Shown: one piece after another, positions 51,107 to 59,342 of the stretch | How the letters are laid out: each line of letters starts with the position of its first letter | Position numbering within the stretch: position 1 is the first letter of the stretch | Notes under the pieces: model-generated | The model's input: only the letters and a program-made list of their open reading frames with translations | Told to the model about the DNA's origin: nothing | Database searches by the model: none | Translations under genes and position numbers: made by a program | Source: Solobacterium sp. | Lineage (GTDB): Bacteria > Bacillota_I > Bacilli_A > Erysipelotrichales > Erysipelotrichaceae | Direction of reading: 5' to 3' | DNA length: 64,000 nt | Assembly: GCA_017404505.1 (NCBI GenBank) | Contig: JAFRCE010000004.1 | Coordinates: 1 to 64,000 of the forward strand

Positions 51107-51617
51107 TTTGCTGAACTGAATGAAATGGTTAATTGCCTTGAAACCTCAGTCATTTTTGGCTCTTAATGGCTTTGTTTTCCTGACAAGAATGTTTCTGTTA
51201 TTAAAATAGTGTTCTAAATGAATGTTGTTACAAGGTAAGGCTTTCCATTGATCCAAAAGAGGTGATGATTTACAGAAATCCAGTTCTTTTGGACTGGAGA
51301 GATTGTATTTATGCAGTCGGCAAATGGACCAACGCAAAACACATGGGATTCTGTGACTGGTTATGAAGATGCAATCGCTATCTCATTCAAGAAACAACAA
51401 ACGCAAGACAGGCGGCATAGTATATGAATTTCATAAGGAAAAGAGTACGCTCATTCACTGGGATAAATTGACCAGGCGTTTATTCACATTACCTGTTTTT
51501 TTTAATGATTTAATAAAGATAAGAGTGAAAGCGGACAGCCAGTCCGGCAAATCACAAAGACGTTTTGCTATACTGTAAATGACTGGTACCCAATTCAAAG
51601 CAGGAGGAAGAAAGAAT
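51107..51617. other. 510-bp gap after the tRNA operon
   Basis: AT-richer than the core. It includes a short open frame at 51265-51366 and no recognisable gene otherwise. AGGAGG at 51603-51608 belongs to the next gene. Confidence 0.4.
51265..51366 (+). CDS. Small open frame or gene fragment, 33 aa
   Basis: ATG 51265 has AAAGAGGTG a few bases upstream. The peptide starts MIYRNPVLLDWRDCIYAVGK and ends MGFCDWL; the residue mix looks protein-like, but it may be the front of a gene broken by frameshift. I do not recognise it. Confidence 0.3.
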   Translation: MIYRNPVLLDWRDCIYAVGKWTNAKHMGFCDWL

Positions 51618-53105
51618 ATGCTGTACGTATATCTCATTTTAGTAATTGCCGGTATTGTGCTGTCAGCAATAGAGCAGACGGTAGAAAAAACAGATATGTC
51701 AAAAGCCTGGATCGAAAAGGCCGCGTTTATTGTATCAGCCTTGGCCGGAGTGATCCTGGGAATCTGGATGGTGAAACTCCCCGGATCCTCACATGGCAAT
51801 GTCTATATGCAGGGCACATTTCTTTTTATCATGTCTATTGGAATCACGATAGCGATATGTCATTGGACAGGTGTTCTCATTGCCTGGTTAATAGGAAAAG
51901 AGAAAAATCAATCAGCGAATCAGCAAAATAAAACGGCTGTAAGAAAAGCAGGAACGAATAACAAGACACTGCGTCTTTTGCAGCTGGGCGGATCCGTGTA
52001 TCTCCTGATTGGCACCGTCGGACTTCTTATTGCTTTGCCCGGGGGACTCAGGACGGTTTCCGCGAAGAACGGCAATGTATTTGTTTATGTTGCCTTGATA
52101 GTGGCTTTTGCAGCTCTGTTTGCTTTTTTAGGTATCAGAGGAATTCTGAGTTATAGAAACTGGAAAGCCTCACAGGCTAATATTAATCCGCAAAATCAGC
52201 CTGCCCGGTCTAAGGAAAATGCCAGGACACAAGCTGTCAAAAGGGAACTTTACAATGAGCTGGGAGCCGGAAGTCTTTATGCGATCAAAGAAACGGATCA
52301 TTCCTCAAACGCTGACTCAATCCGTCTTATCCAGTACTACAGACAGCTGGCTGATGAATATGCCCATGAGGAAAACCTCTTTGCGGACAATCCCGGAAAA
52401 AAAGAACTGGAGAGGAAGCTTCTTGCCGGAGGAAAAGATGCAGTAACAGCGATCACGGAATATCTGATCAGCTGTGGTGCAGGACAGGTTTCCTACGGAT
52501 GGTGGAACGGCGCAGCCGGATTAACATGTATGCTCAGAAAGATTGCCGGAAAGAGTGCGGAAAAAGATCTGAACAGACTGAAAAACTATTCTACCAATAT
52601 CTGGGAATACCATACACAGGTAAAAGAAACGGCCGAGAAAGAATTATTGGAATTGAAAAAAGAAAACGGAGGCTATGGAACAGACGGACGCATCCCGGCA
52701 GAGTTCGCCCATGCAGAACTGCTGAATCTCCAGAATATTGGTTCTCCTGAAAAACGTCTGGAACAATTCTTTGCCATGCAAGACAGTGTCAGCGCATGGT
52801 CGAACAAGGATAAAGCTTTCTATTACTTTATTGCTGGCGGTGCTGCGCGGGTCCTTTATCCGGAAAACAATGCCAGTCTTGCTTTCTATGCTGCCCAGGT
52901 CTCCTGTGATCCGGCCCCGACAAGCATGGGCTGGGGTCATCTTCGTGATGCGGAGGGAAACAATATTCCCAATACCCCAACATCTGAAAGCATTCAGAGA
53001 ATGCGTGAAAAATATCCTCTGCCAAAGAATCTGCAGGAGACAAGAGACTATGTTTGCGGCATGAATGACAGCGGCAAAGATACAAAGACCGCAGATAATG
53101 CCTGA
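51618..53105 (+). CDS. Four-helix membrane protein with unknown C-terminal domain
   Basis: 495 aa from ATG 51618, with AGGAGG 10 nt upstream. Membrane helices lie near residues 3-20, 38-55, 68-92, 127-148 and 155-175. From residue 225 a soluble domain follows: LIQYYRQLADEYAHEENLFADNP, EYLISCGAGQVSYGWWNGAAGLTCMLRKIAG, SAWSNKDKAFYYFIAGGAARVLYP and APTSMGWGHLRDAEGNN. The second half looks like a helical tally or TPR-like sensor. Codon use is more AT-rich than the flanks. No family is recognised. Confidence 0.65.
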   Translation: MLYVYLILVIAGIVLSAIEQTVEKTDMSKAWIEKAAFIVSALAGVILGIWMVKLPGSSHGNVYMQGTFLFIMSIGITIAICHWTGVLIAWLIGKEKNQSANQQNKTAVRKAGTNNKTLRLLQLGGSVYLLIGTVGLLIALPGGLRTVSAKNGNVFVYVALIVAFAALFAFLGIRGILSYRNWKASQANINPQNQPARSKENARTQAVKRELYNELGAGSLYAIKETDHSSNADSIRLIQYYRQLADEYAHEENLFADNPGKKELERKLLAGGKDAVTAITEYLISCGAGQVSYGWWNGAAGLTCMLRKIAGKSAEKDLNRLKNYSTNIWEYHTQVKETAEKELLELKKENGGYGTDGRIPAEFAHAELLNLQNIGSPEKRLEQFFAMQDSVSAWSNKDKAFYYFIAGGAARVLYPENNASLAFYAAQVSCDPAPTSMGWGHLRDAEGNNIPNTPTSESIQRMREKYPLPKNLQETRDYVCGMNDSGKDTKTADNA

Positions 53106-53503
53106 ACCCCGGATCAGGAACGGAAGGATTGAGAAGATACTGAATTCATATCATTATGTGACATCCTGTCACAGACGGAGTAATACCGTTCTGGATACCA
53201 AGGGTCACGCCGGCTTTACCAGGAGAAAACAGCAGAAAACGCGGACACGTTCATTCTGGTCAGCACCCAGCCTGATTTTTCTGAGAAGGCAGCTGTTTGT
53301 ATTTCATCACCGGCAGAATACAATCATGCCGATCTAAGCATAATGAACTTTCACGAAATATACTCAATATCCGGGATCCCTCAGGATAATACGGTCTTGG
53401 AAAACCTGCAGGATATAATACCGGGTATTGTTTTTCGAAAAACGTTGATAAACGTCACGAATATGCAGGTGTAATCGACAGATATCATTCCCGCATGCCA
53501 TGA

Positions 53504-53535
53504 AAAAGATCCCGCTGGTCAAGCGGGATCTTTGA
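53504..53535. terminator. Strong hairpin
   Basis: AAAGATCCCGCT and AGCGGGATCTTT, with a T-run on the minus strand. No gene ends next to it on either side. Confidence 0.6.
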
Positions 53536-53671
53536 TAAGCATTATGATAACTCCTGAAGTTATTCTTCGGCTTGATTGTGAATTCACTGATAGTCATAGC
53601 TGCTTTTTTCTTACTGACAATATCTGTCAAATCTAAAAAAAAATACAAATGGTTATCTGAAAAATGATTAA

Positions 53672-53702
53672 TAATGTGAAACACCCAAACGGTTTCGCAT
53701 TA
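53672..53702 (-). terminator. Hairpin after the DUF368 relic
   Basis: TAATGTGAAAC and GTTTCGCATTA pair with one G-U. The minus strand continues into a T-rich tail. It shares TAATGTGAA with the hairpin at 39937-39965. Confidence 0.5.
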
Positions 53703-53787
53703 CATACAGAATAATATATGCCTATTAACCTGAATTGAAATCACGCCAGAACAGAACTAAAAATGTATCGTCAGCTGTTTTTATTCT

Positions 53788-54294
53788 TTATATCATCAGT
53801 TTCTCTTTCTTCATGTCCAAACCTCTTGCCAATGCATATCCGCTGATGAAACACAATAACGATACGGATAACTGCAAAGCGGTGGGGAAGGACGCGGGAA
53901 GAATGAACAAAGTTGATGCGATTACGATTCCAATGATGATCTTCAGAATCAATCCGCGTTTCTTCTCAAACATGTCATGAACGATTCTGGACAGGGTAAG
54001 TGCTGTAACGCTTAACCCGGCCAGTAACGGCAGAATCACACGGAAATCCAATGCTGCGATGCCAGCTGTCATTGGCTGATAGATTCCTGTCAGAATCAGT
54101 AATGAAGAGGAACTAAGCCCCGGAAGGATCATACTGAGGCCCCAGATCGATCCGGCAAAAAAATATGTCAGGGTATTGGCGGCAATCTGAATGTTTATAG
54201 ATGAATTCAATCCCGTAAAGAGTAATACAGCAAATACCAGTGAAAGGATCAACGGTGACCAGCCGGTTTCAGTATCCTCATTGGCTTCATACTA
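53788..54294 (-). pseudogene. DUF368 membrane protein, N-terminally truncated
   Basis: About 168 codons of a DUF368-type membrane protein. The core motif AGSIWGLSMILPGLSSSSLLILTGIY is present with three to four helices, but the N-terminal half (normally near 270-300 aa in total) is missing. The frame runs upstream as EANEDTETGWSPLI into a stop near 54292 and has no ATG start; only a TTG at 54252 could serve. I take it as a decayed gene. Confidence 0.7.
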
Positions 54295-54369
54295 TATAAA
54301 CTCGCTTTCAGATGTCAATGCTTTGTATATAGAGGGAGACAGGTTTTTGATATGTACTTTTTTTATGTG

Positions 54370-54918
54370 TCAGTTCAATACGGATGGGTCATATATGAGC
54401 ACCCTTATCATTTCTTCCGTATCCTCGTAGACGCCATATATCGTATAGACAACCGATGAATCTCTTGCCAGGACAGGATTCTCGCTGACGGTGTATTCTT
54501 TTGTGTCGACATCACCATTTTCACTTTCCGCAGATATCCTTACTCCTTTGGGGACACCGGGAAGATAAAGGGGAACAGGAACACTGTCCAGTTCTGTGAA
54601 CAGATAGTATTCATCTTTCTCCTGATTATATGCCACTGTATAGTTTTCACTTTCGAGCGGCCGCATGACAGTTCCTTTGTTGTTGCCGGTGATTACTCCG
54701 ACGAATACCAGTAACGCAAGGAACAGGGCACGGAAAATCGGATGGGAAGTGACTGCCTCCAGAGTTACGATTTCCTTTGCTTTTTTCAGTTTGTCGAGTT
54801 TTCCCCAGAATGTCTGATCATACGCTGTCTGACGTTCCTGATCTGTGAATGGCTGTCCGCAGTCTTGACAGTATTGCGCCTTGATGAGGTTTTCCTTACC
54901 GCAGTTTTTACATTTCAT
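54370..54918 (-). CDS. Zinc-ribbon membrane protein
   Basis: 182 aa from the ATG at 54918, supported by GAGGAG about 9 nt upstream. Residues 3-22 form a CxxC-x12-CxxC zinc ribbon (CKNCGKENLIKAQYCQDCG), residue 65-82 is a single membrane helix (FRALFLALLVFVGVITG), and the rest is an outside domain with no known motif. It follows another zinc-ribbon gene by 13 bp, so the two form an operon and probably arose from related modules. Function unknown. Confidence 0.7.
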   Translation of the reverse strand: MKCKNCGKENLIKAQYCQDCGQPFTDQERQTAYDQTFWGKLDKLKKAKEIVTLEAVTSHPIFRALFLALLVFVGVITGNNKGTVMRPLESENYTVAYNQEKDEYYLFTELDSVPVPLYLPGVPKGVRISAESENGDVDTKEYTVSENPVLARDSSVVYTIYGVYEDTEEMIRVLIYDPSVLN

Positions 54919-54931
54919 AACTATCAACTCC

Positions 54932-55735
54932 TCAATTAAGCGCCTTTGTTTCGGCGATATACCAATTACCGTTGACTTTTGCCAATACGAATACGAATGT
55001 ATCCGTTCTTACAGCCGGGGCATCATCAGAAAGTTCATCATGATAAGTATTCAGGCAGGTGATTTCCGCAACCGGATATCCCTCGGACAGCAGTTTTTTT
55101 CCTGTATCTGTGGCCGGATCGTTCGTCGTGATGTGATCGAAATCGTAATCCGTCTTAGACGCTTTATACTCCAGAACAATATAGAAATCGTTTTGGGTGA
55201 CGCCGCCATATGATGCAGGCAGCAGGTAATCCGCTGACGGTTTTTCAGGCTCTCTGAATCCACCGGAATCGCCATTCCTGCTTACTAATGTTTCATAGAA
55301 AACAGCGTGCTGGAACTGGGAGGATACATCGGTTATTTCTCTTAAGTCCTCCCGGGTTATTTCCTGCTCCTGAGACGGCTGCGGCTGCTGTTGCGACTGC
55401 TGCTCTTCCTGGGAGACTATTGCCTGTACAGGACGTTCAGAAGAGTTCATCTCTTTGATATATGACGGAAGACCTGGCAATGCGAGAGCTCTTACCGCAA
55501 GACCGACAATCAGCAGGGAAACCACGACACCGTAAAGATGCGACAGGATCCAGTTTTTGACAATATTGAAGAAAGAGTCATCAATGGTGCTTTTCAGTTT
55601 CTCTTTTGTATTCCTGTAAAGATACTCTTTGAAAAGACTCTCTTTTTCAGGAACCGGCTGTTTACACGACGGGCATATATTACTGCCTTCCTCAAGAGAA
55701 GAACCACAGTAGATACAATAATGCTTCTGTGTCAT
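54932..55735 (-). CDS. Zinc-ribbon membrane protein with extracytoplasmic domain
   Basis: 267 aa. Zinc ribbon at residues 7-24 (CIYCGSSLEEGSNICPSC), a single helix near residues 62-85 (WILSHLYGVVVSLLIVGLAV), a Gln/Ser-rich linker (EEQQSQQQPQPSQEQE) and a C-terminal domain ending VFVLAKVNGNWYIAETKALN, a pattern like an NTF2/DUF4878-type fold. It is the first gene of a two-gene operon with the smaller zinc-ribbon protein. I cannot assign a function. Confidence 0.7.
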   Translation of the reverse strand: MTQKHYCIYCGSSLEEGSNICPSCKQPVPEKESLFKEYLYRNTKEKLKSTIDDSFFNIVKNWILSHLYGVVVSLLIVGLAVRALALPGLPSYIKEMNSSERPVQAIVSQEEQQSQQQPQPSQEQEITREDLREITDVSSQFQHAVFYETLVSRNGDSGGFREPEKPSADYLLPASYGGVTQNDFYIVLEYKASKTDYDFDHITTNDPATDTGKKLLSEGYPVAEITCLNTYHDELSDDAPAVRTDTFVFVLAKVNGNWYIAETKALN

Positions 55736-56206
55736 ATTTGTACCTGCTTTCTATGAGATCCACAAATAAACGTGGTCTGCCATGCGGCGTATATCATCAT
55801 TATAGCGATAAGTTTATAACTGTAGGTCTCATATGCAGTAGCTGAAAGTATGAGCTTGATTGAAATGAATCTGCAGTATTACATACGTGTAACAAAAACA
55901 TAAGAAGGAACAAAGGATAGCACTTCATTTTTTTATGCCGGATCACCGTGACGGCTGGTGTGAAATATATTTCCTGGCTCCATTATCATTTCAGGATTTT
56001 CGCTATGATGAAAACGCAGGTGAATGTACGGCTCAAAGAGACGCAGGGTAGATTCCTGAAAATCTGACTGGATCGATCAGAGAAATACATCAGAATGAAA
56101 GTGTCAAAAGCAGTTCGCTATATGGTAATGTAATCGAAAGATATATCTGAATGTTGGATAAGGTACTGGTAATTGATATTAAGCGAAAATACAATCATAA
56201 AGGTGT
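55736..56206. other. 470-bp gap with a short open frame
   Basis: A 38-codon frame at 55935-56051 begins MPDHRDGWCEIYFLAPLSFQ and looks protein-like but has no ribosome site; it may be debris. Nothing else is recognised. Confidence 0.35.
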
Positions 56207-56611
56207 ATGAATATGATAAATGGCGAAATCGTTCCGGGTGTCAGAATCGGAAATTGTTATATAGGAAAACAGAAAAGTATCATACTGCGTCTGTTTCCGG
56301 AGTTATATCATACCTGGGAAAGAGGCGATGGTTTTAGTATATACACATACGAAAACATGAAACTGTGGTTTGACACGGACGGAACTCTCCAGCAGATCGG
56401 AGTTTCAAGCGGGTTTGCGGAAACTTATCAGACAATTGGTATCGGAAGCACAATGCAGGATGTCACGGAATGTTTTGGCGGATACATGAACGAAGGAGAT
56501 GAATACTATATCCCGGGTGTTGACGGATTGTGTTTTGAATTGGCAGATACTGAGAATTGGAATGAACTGACAGCACCTGTTGAGTGGATATATGTATACA
56601 GAATTGATTAA
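56207..56611 (+). CDS. Small protein of unknown function
   Basis: 134 aa; ATG 56213 is an alternative start. The order IGNCYIGKQKSIILRLFPEL, YTYENMKLWFDTDGTLQQIGVSSGF, IGIGSTMQDVTECFGGYMNEGDEYYIPGVDGLCFEL is like the SmpA/immunity-type folds that contain repeated G.IG.s..ev...fG units. It stands alone in a decayed area with AT-rich composition. An immunity-protein role is possible but unsupported, as no toxin gene is seen. Confidence 0.5.
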   Translation: MNMINGEIVPGVRIGNCYIGKQKSIILRLFPELYHTWERGDGFSIYTYENMKLWFDTDGTLQQIGVSSGFAETYQTIGIGSTMQDVTECFGGYMNEGDEYYIPGVDGLCFELADTENWNELTAPVEWIYVYRID

Positions 56612-56762
56612 CACGCTTGGAAAAGTCTGAAAGCAGTGACTGAGGCCAGGCTAAGAATGGATTGAATGATTTGTCATATGCTTTTTGAACTCAATGGTAT
56701 AGAACGGAGTTTTTGTGAGCATATAATGGAAGCAGGTTATTATAGCATTATCGATTCTGTTT

Positions 56763-57527
56763 TCAACAGTCTTCACCGCGGCTTTCTGTTTCCTGCAGAA
56801 ACTGCCGGACTGATTCTGCCATCATACTGGTGCGAATGTGATAATCATGATCGTCACCGGGCAGAATGATCAGTCTGCCGTTTCGACACAAGGCGGCTGC
56901 CTTTTGGGAAACCGGGAGGGGAACGATCTCATCCTGATCGCCATGCACGATCAGGGTCGGTCCCGGATACTCCCTGAGAGCTTCTTCCACATGGATCTTT
57001 GCAGCATCGGCGAGATAACTGCCATTCAGTTTGCGGTCGCTGAATGCGAACGATTTGGGGAACTGTCCGGGAGTAAACCGGAAATCATGCAGGAAGATTC
57101 CGCGTCGGGCATCTTCAGGAATGTTCAAAGCCGGTGAAAGAAGAATCAGGGCCCGGTAATCAGCCGGCCGTATACCGGCGGCCAATGCCGCGGCGAGCCC
57201 GCCCTGCGAATGCCCGGCAATATACAATCCCGTCACGAAGGGCAGCGACTTTGCATAATCCGTGACAGCCAGGACCTGTGCGAGCCAGATGGAAATGGTA
57301 TGATCGGCAAACATGCCGCCGCTTTTGCCATGACCGTAAAGATCAGCGCGCAGTGCGGCATAGCCGCTTTCCCGGGCGTTTTCTGCCAGGGTGGAAAGAT
57401 GATCTTCTTCCATGTGTCCTGTCAGACCGTGGAAAATGATGATCATGGGACAGCGCTGACATTCATGCGGCAGATCAAGCCGGCAGTGAATACGTGTATT
57501 ATTGCTTTCAATATAAAAATCTTTCAT
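56763..57527 (-). CDS. Alpha/beta hydrolase, esterase-like
   Basis: 254 aa. The oxyanion region HGLTGHMEEDHLS, RADLYGHGKSGG and nucleophile elbow AGHSQGGLAAALAA (Ser near residue 107) are clear, with catalytic Asp in HGDQDEIVPL and His in GDDHDYH. The pattern is close to feruloyl/cinnamoyl esterases from gut bacteria, which release phenolic acids from plant material. No signal peptide, so it acts inside the cell on imported esters. Its upstream side has AGGATCAGAG before the ATG and a TATAAT. Confidence 0.87.
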   Translation of the reverse strand: MKDFYIESNNTRIHCRLDLPHECQRCPMIIIFHGLTGHMEEDHLSTLAENARESGYAALRADLYGHGKSGGMFADHTISIWLAQVLAVTDYAKSLPFVTGLYIAGHSQGGLAAALAAGIRPADYRALILLSPALNIPEDARRGIFLHDFRFTPGQFPKSFAFSDRKLNGSYLADAAKIHVEEALREYPGPTLIVHGDQDEIVPLPVSQKAAALCRNGRLIILPGDDHDYHIRTSMMAESVRQFLQETESRGEDC

Positions 57528-57591
57528 TCTCTGATCCTGTCTCTGCTCATTATATCAGCAGGTTCAAAGAAGGGGAAAACGTGGCAGGAAA

Positions 57592-57618
57592 AACAGCCGG
57601 AAGATATATCCGGCTGTT
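57592..57618 (-). terminator. Terminator after the four-helix protein gene
   Basis: AACAGCCGGA and TCCGGCTGTT with a 7-nt loop; the minus strand reads TTTTTCC beyond it. It touches the stop codon at 57619. Confidence 0.88.
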
Positions 57619-58047
57619 CTACGCGTTTCTGAGTTTTCTGAGTTTCACGAATCGGATGATGATCATAATCAGCAGCACCAGCATGAATAAGACATGCAGG
57701 ATACTGAAGAATTCTCCTTCCGCCAGATAGCTGAAGAATCTGCCGTAACTGAATGCGAAAGCATCATAAATCACATACAGAAGGGCAGCCGCATATAGAA
57801 ACAGCAATACACAGGATAGAATGATCCTGGCTTTGACCGGTGAAAAATAGAGGATGGTATCGGTCAGCAACAGAAACAGATTCAGAATGAACGCGCCGGC
57901 CAGAATGAGAGTCATTGTCGAAGCGGCAATGGCCAGACCGACACTGTCGATGCCGCCGTGAATACTGTCGGTATACAGATAGGAAAGCACAAGAAGGGTA
58001 CCGATCACCAGAGCGGCGATCCCGTGATTGCGCAATATTCTTTTCAT
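57619..58047 (-). CDS. Four-helix membrane protein of unknown function
   Basis: 142 aa with four hydrophobic helices (residues 10-26, 33-60, 72-95, 110-134) and a basic C-terminal tail (RFVKLRKLRNA). It starts 12 bp after the DUF2262 gene's stop and so is cotranscribed with it. No family is recognised. Confidence 0.65.
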   Translation of the reverse strand: MKRILRNHGIAALVIGTLLVLSYLYTDSIHGGIDSVGLAIAASTMTLILAGAFILNLFLLLTDTILYFSPVKARIILSCVLLFLYAAALLYVIYDAFAFSYGRFFSYLAEGEFFSILHVLFMLVLLIMIIIRFVKLRKLRNA

Positions 58048-58059
58048 ATAGGAGTTCCT

Positions 58060-59196
58060 CTATCCGACCAGGTCGGTGCTGTGAACGTTGCCGGCTTCAT
58101 CGACGGAAACGACCAGTGCATGTCCGGCATACAGATCACCGGTGTCGAATGAAAAATCGATTCGTCCGTCTTCGGAAATCGTGATCATCGGAACACCCAT
58201 CCTCTGCATGTACTCTTCCTCCGTGATTTCCTCATCATACCAGTCAGCCAGCAGTTCCATGGTCTGATCGCATGTTTGCCGGCGCACCCGGGCATCGAAA
58301 GCTTTGTCGTCTTCACAGATCCGGCGCAGAACGGCCATGGAAGAAGTGCAGTCCGTGCTGCCTTCCGGCACGTCGATCAGGACATTGCATGGCTGTGAAC
58401 ACCATTGAATGGTACCGTCAAACCAGTTCCAGCGTCTTTCCAGGGTAAAAGTGCCAAGTTCATTTTCAATCGTGACAGGCCGTTTATAATCTTCGATCTT
58501 ACCGGCAAAGGGAGTGGGGTCAGCAGATCCGAGATCTTTGACGACCAGATAGGTTTCCGGATCGTTTTTGCTGGGACGCACGCGCAGCCGGTATACGGTG
58601 AGGTCACTGTATTTTGCTTTCAGATGGCTGGCGGGATTCTTCTCCAGCAGGAAAAGACGTCCGGCTCCATCATGATATTCCGTGCCATCCGCATTCATAC
58701 GGGCAAGATAGGTCAGAACGACACGCTTGTAATTCCAGAAAACACCCCAGCCGGAAACCTGCTGTTTGTTCAGAAACAGCATTTCCTTTTCCTCTTCCTC
58801 AAACGAATCGAGGAAGGAAAGAATGGGATCAAGCCGTCTGTCTTTCATGTCTTTTTCCAGAACGTCATCCACATAATATGTTTCGGCATTCTTATGATTA
58901 CCGGTTGTTTTTCTTCTTACCCGCAGGCGGTATATGGAACCTTTCTTCATCGTATAGCCAAAGGGATCGCCAAACAGCTTTTTCCTGTATGTCCATTCCA
59001 GCCAGTTATACTTTCCCTTACCGATTCTTTCACCGCTTTCCGCATCAATTGCCTCATCAAACCGGGCCCGCATTTTCAGCATGCCGGCAATGGAATCGGG
59101 TTTGGCAGGAGCCTTTTCAGGAAACCAGACAATGCGTACGATCAGTTCTTTCGGATTCTCCTCAAAAGAACGCATATATTCTTCAAATGATTCCAT
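58060..59196 (-). CDS. DUF2262-type protein with internal duplication
   Basis: 378 aa from the ATG at 59196, chosen because AAGGAG lies 6 nt upstream. Two copies of a beta-rich unit are recognisable, each ending in YRLRVR (SIYRLRVRRKTTGN..., TVYRLRVRPSKNDPE...TYLVVKD). The C-terminal 130 residues match DUF2262: WFDGTIQWCSQPCNVLIDVPE and ITISEDGRIDFSFDTGDLYAGHALVVSVDEAGNV. The protein is probably cytoplasmic. Function unknown. The downstream small membrane-protein gene shares its operon. Confidence 0.75.
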   Translation of the reverse strand: MESFEEYMRSFEENPKELIVRIVWFPEKAPAKPDSIAGMLKMRARFDEAIDAESGERIGKGKYNWLEWTYRKKLFGDPFGYTMKKGSIYRLRVRRKTTGNHKNAETYYVDDVLEKDMKDRRLDPILSFLDSFEEEEKEMLFLNKQQVSGWGVFWNYKRVVLTYLARMNADGTEYHDGAGRLFLLEKNPASHLKAKYSDLTVYRLRVRPSKNDPETYLVVKDLGSADPTPFAGKIEDYKRPVTIENELGTFTLERRWNWFDGTIQWCSQPCNVLIDVPEGSTDCTSSMAVLRRICEDDKAFDARVRRQTCDQTMELLADWYDEEITEEEYMQRMGVPMITISEDGRIDFSFDTGDLYAGHALVVSVDEAGNVHSTDLVG

Positions 59197-59291
59197 GCAA
59201 TCTCCTTTCATGCTACGCCGCCGGATGACGGCTGTATTCTTCAGAAACAATTTTAACTGAGAAGCTGGAAAACGGAAACTGTCCCTGACGC

Positions 59292-59322
59292 AAAAAAGCC
59301 CGGAGAACTAAAGCCCCGGGCT
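59292..59322 (-). terminator. Terminator after the OFA-type MFS gene
   Basis: AGCCCGG and CCGGGCT; the minus strand continues with TTTTTTG. Confidence 0.82.
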
Positions 59323-59342
59323 GTCAGAATGGTCAGTCTGAA

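Larger units (their letters stand above)
53106..53787. other. 680-bp gene-poor stretch
   Basis: No gene can be supported. It holds two hairpins, at 53504-53535 and 53672-53702. AT-rich with scattered stops in all frames. Confidence 0.5.
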
